A stretch of 7,766 bases of DNA, taken from NCBI GenBank assembly GCA_900763245.1, contig CAAFJQ010000064.1, positions 1 to 7,766 on the forward strand. The letters run 5' to 3'. This DNA comes from Bacilli bacterium. Its GTDB lineage: Bacteria; Bacillota_I; Bacilli_A; RFN20; CAG-288. The position numbers and the translations under genes are program-made. Under the pieces are notes generated by a model. That model saw only the letters and a list, made by a program, of their open reading frames with translations, was not told where the DNA came from and did not search any database. Positions 6,813 through 7,766 of the stretch are shown here, in pieces. The number at the start of each line of letters is the position of its first letter. The stretch's first letter is position 1.

Positions 6813-6837
6813 GATGAAAGAAACTGAATTTATATGA

Positions 6838-6869
6838 TTACGTCTATTTTTTATTTTTCTTACGTCTAT
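6838..6869 (-). repeat. 10-bp direct repeat across the rlmB stop codon
   Basis: TTACGTCTAT occurs at 6838-6847 and again at 6860-6869, 22 bp apart. On the minus strand the first copy read encodes Tyr-Arg-Arg-Lys near the rlmB C-terminus. The second copy, shifted in frame because 22 is not a multiple of 3, supplies the TAG stop. The spacer is almost all A and T. The pattern fits an old slippage or short tandem duplication that reset the C-terminus. Confidence 0.5.
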
Positions 6870-7581
6870 ATGAATCAATCTGAGCAACAAAGACTGCACA
6901 AGCGATACTTGCATTTAAAGCCTTCACTTTCCCTAATAGAGGAATAGAAGCGATAAAATCAGAGTGCTCGCGAACTAATTTTGAAACGCCGAACCCTTCA
7001 CTGCCGATAACGAGGCAAATCTTACCTGAATAATCAATCTCATCATAAACATCTTTACCTTCCCCAGCAGAAGCGACAACCCAGTAACCTTCCTTTTTCA
7101 GCTTTTCAAGAGTCTGAGAAAGATTGGTAACCTGAACAATCGGAATAATCTCTTCGCCGCCTGTTGCGACCTTAGAAACCGTACCTGTCACTTGAACCTG
7201 TCTGTTCTTTCCGATGATGATGCCATCAACATCGAAACCCGTGGAGGTTCTAATAATGGATCCGAAGTTAACCGGATCTTCTATGCCATCGAGCATAATG
7301 ATTGTTGAATCTTTTTTATCTTTGACAAGAGAGAGCAATTTATCAAGTTCAGTAAAATGGAACTCTGGCATTGAACATATGACGCCCTGATGATTTTTAT
7401 TTCCAGAAAGGCGATTGAGCTCTTCTTGGGAAATCATCTTGACTGGAAGTGAGTTCTTTCTCGCTAGAGAAAGAATATCTGCATCCGGATGATTCGTGTT
7501 CAAAAAAACACGCACTGGCTTTCTGTTGCCAGTGATTGCATTCTTGACAGGGATTTTTCCGAAGACAATATTATCATCCAT
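6844..7581 (-). CDS. rlmB: RlmB/TrmH-family 23S rRNA (guanosine-2'-O-)-methyltransferase
   Basis: A SpoU/TrmH (SPOUT) methyltransferase that would put a 2'-O-methyl group on a guanosine of 23S rRNA (G2251 in E. coli numbering) using S-adenosylmethionine. The substrate-binding domain opens with DNIVFGKIPVKNAI and holds the family's HQGV block. Motif 1 is LDGIEDPVNFGSIIRTS, with the conserved Asn and catalytic Arg. TGTVSKVATGGEEIIPI follows. Motif 2 is LVIGSEGFGV, and motif 3 is IPLLGKVKALNASIA, where the family has SLNVSVA. The longest open frame begins with GTG at 7590, but that codon lies inside the Shine-Dalgarno. I choose ATG 7581, giving 245 residues and an 8-nt spacer from GAGG. The C-terminal YRRKKNKK tail is basic. 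The gene precedes the sigma gene, as in the B. subtilis yacO-sigH region. Other TrmH paralogs are a less likely identity. Cytosolic, acting on ribosome precursors. Confidence 0.9.
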   Translation of the reverse strand: MDDNIVFGKIPVKNAITGNRKPVRVFLNTNHPDADILSLARKNSLPVKMISQEELNRLSGNKNHQGVICSMPEFHFTELDKLLSLVKDKKDSTIIMLDGIEDPVNFGSIIRTSTGFDVDGIIIGKNRQVQVTGTVSKVATGGEEIIPIVQVTNLSQTLEKLKKEGYWVVASAGEGKDVYDEIDYSGKICLVIGSEGFGVSKLVREHSDFIASIPLLGKVKALNASIACAVFVAQIDSYRRKKNKK

Positions 7582-7587
7582 TAGTTG

Positions 7588-7593
7588 CACCTC
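7588..7593 (-). promoter_or_regulatory. Ribosome binding site fixing the rlmB start
   Basis: GAGGTG on the minus strand (7588-7593) lies 8 nt, measured from its GAGG core, before ATG 7581. The competing in-frame GTG at 7588-7590 is part of this same element and has no other Shine-Dalgarno at a usable distance, so the downstream ATG is preferred. Confidence 0.7.
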
Positions 7594-7722
7594 AATTCAC
7601 TAATATAGAATATAAAACTTTTTAGAGAAAAGAGCAAAGGAATTTTGCCGAATCTATCGGATTTTTCGACTTTGTATTCACAAGGGAACCCAAAAACCGA
7701 AACAGATGTTTTCTGACATATT

Positions 7723-7751
7723 TTGACAAAATCAATTTAAAAAATCATTAT
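7723..7751 (+). promoter_or_regulatory. Putative promoter reading right, out of the window
   Basis: A perfect TTGACA (7723-7728) is followed after 17 bp by CATTAT (7746-7751, 4 of 6 to consensus). The -35 lies inside an 11-bp palindrome TTTTGACAAAA (7721-7731), which could be an operator half or chance. The 176 bp between the rlmB start and the window end contain no gene I can support, so this would drive a gene beyond the right edge, divergent from rlmB. Confidence 0.35.
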
Positions 7752-7766
7752 GCTGTGTTAACATAA

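Noticed and set aside
6814..6837. Plus-strand mini-ORF (ATG to TGA, 7 codons) right after AAGGAGGAG
   Set aside because: The Shine-Dalgarno-like sequence is the anti-Shine-Dalgarno arm of the minus-strand leader and lies too close to the ATG. A 7-codon peptide cannot be supported.
7588..7590. GTG as the rlmB start, giving 248 residues
   Set aside because: The codon is inside the GAGGTG ribosome binding site that serves ATG 7581.
7646..7667. CCGA-loop-TCGG hairpin followed by ATTTTT on the plus strand
   Set aside because: The stem has only 4 bp and no plus-strand gene upstream would need a terminator there.
1..7766. Mobile elements, CRISPR arrays, toxin-antitoxin or defence genes, tRNA or rRNA
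   Set aside because: I found no transposase, integrase, regularly spaced repeats, RNA-gene landmarks or defence motifs. All long open frames are assigned to other families.

Overview
The window looks like a chromosomal segment of an A+T-rich, low-GC Gram-positive bacterium (Firmicutes). The grounds are strong AGGAGG-type ribosome binding sites, heavy use of AGA for arginine, a CpoA/LafB-like glycolipid glycosyltransferase, and an rlmB gene followed by a SigH-like sigma factor. Two genes end in TGA, so TGA is a stop codon and this is not a Mycoplasma-type code. An erysipelotrichial or related lineage is a guess. I see no rRNA, tRNA, CRISPR array, transposase, phage gene or recognised defence system.

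Layout. Bases 1-886 (minus) hold most of a GT4 glycosyltransferase, probably for membrane glycolipid synthesis, cut off at its C-terminus by the window edge. A 79-bp intergenic region then carries overlapping divergent promoters. Bases 966-4217 (plus) form a two-gene operon of cytosolic zinc metallopeptidases: an M32 carboxypeptidase and an M3 oligoendopeptidase F. They should act in sequence on intracellular or imported peptides. This operon converges, across only 11 bp, on a minus-strand cluster. Read 5'->3' on the minus strand, that cluster is: rlmB (23S rRNA 2'-O-methyltransferase), a sigma-70-family protein, a GT2 glycosyltransferase, and an NnrD-like NAD(P)HX dehydratase. The last two are 3 nt apart, and the GT2 stop lies inside the NnrD ribosome binding site.

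The most interesting element is the 115-nt gap between rlmB and the sigma gene. It contains three nested inverted repeats with almost the same centre (6737-6812). In the sense RNA the outermost stem pairs the sigma gene's Shine-Dalgarno with an upstream anti-Shine-Dalgarno. This predicts a translational switch for the sigma factor. In Bacillus subtilis the order is rlmB(yacO)-yacP-sigH, so this gene is a plausible divergent SigH ortholog. Here yacP is missing, and the sigma gene is followed by glycosyltransferase and metabolite-repair genes rather than rpmG-secE-nusG.

Smaller points: the rlmB start is better placed at an ATG three codons inside the longest open frame; the GT4 gene may give a leaderless mRNA; and the right edge carries a promoter-like sequence reading out of the window.
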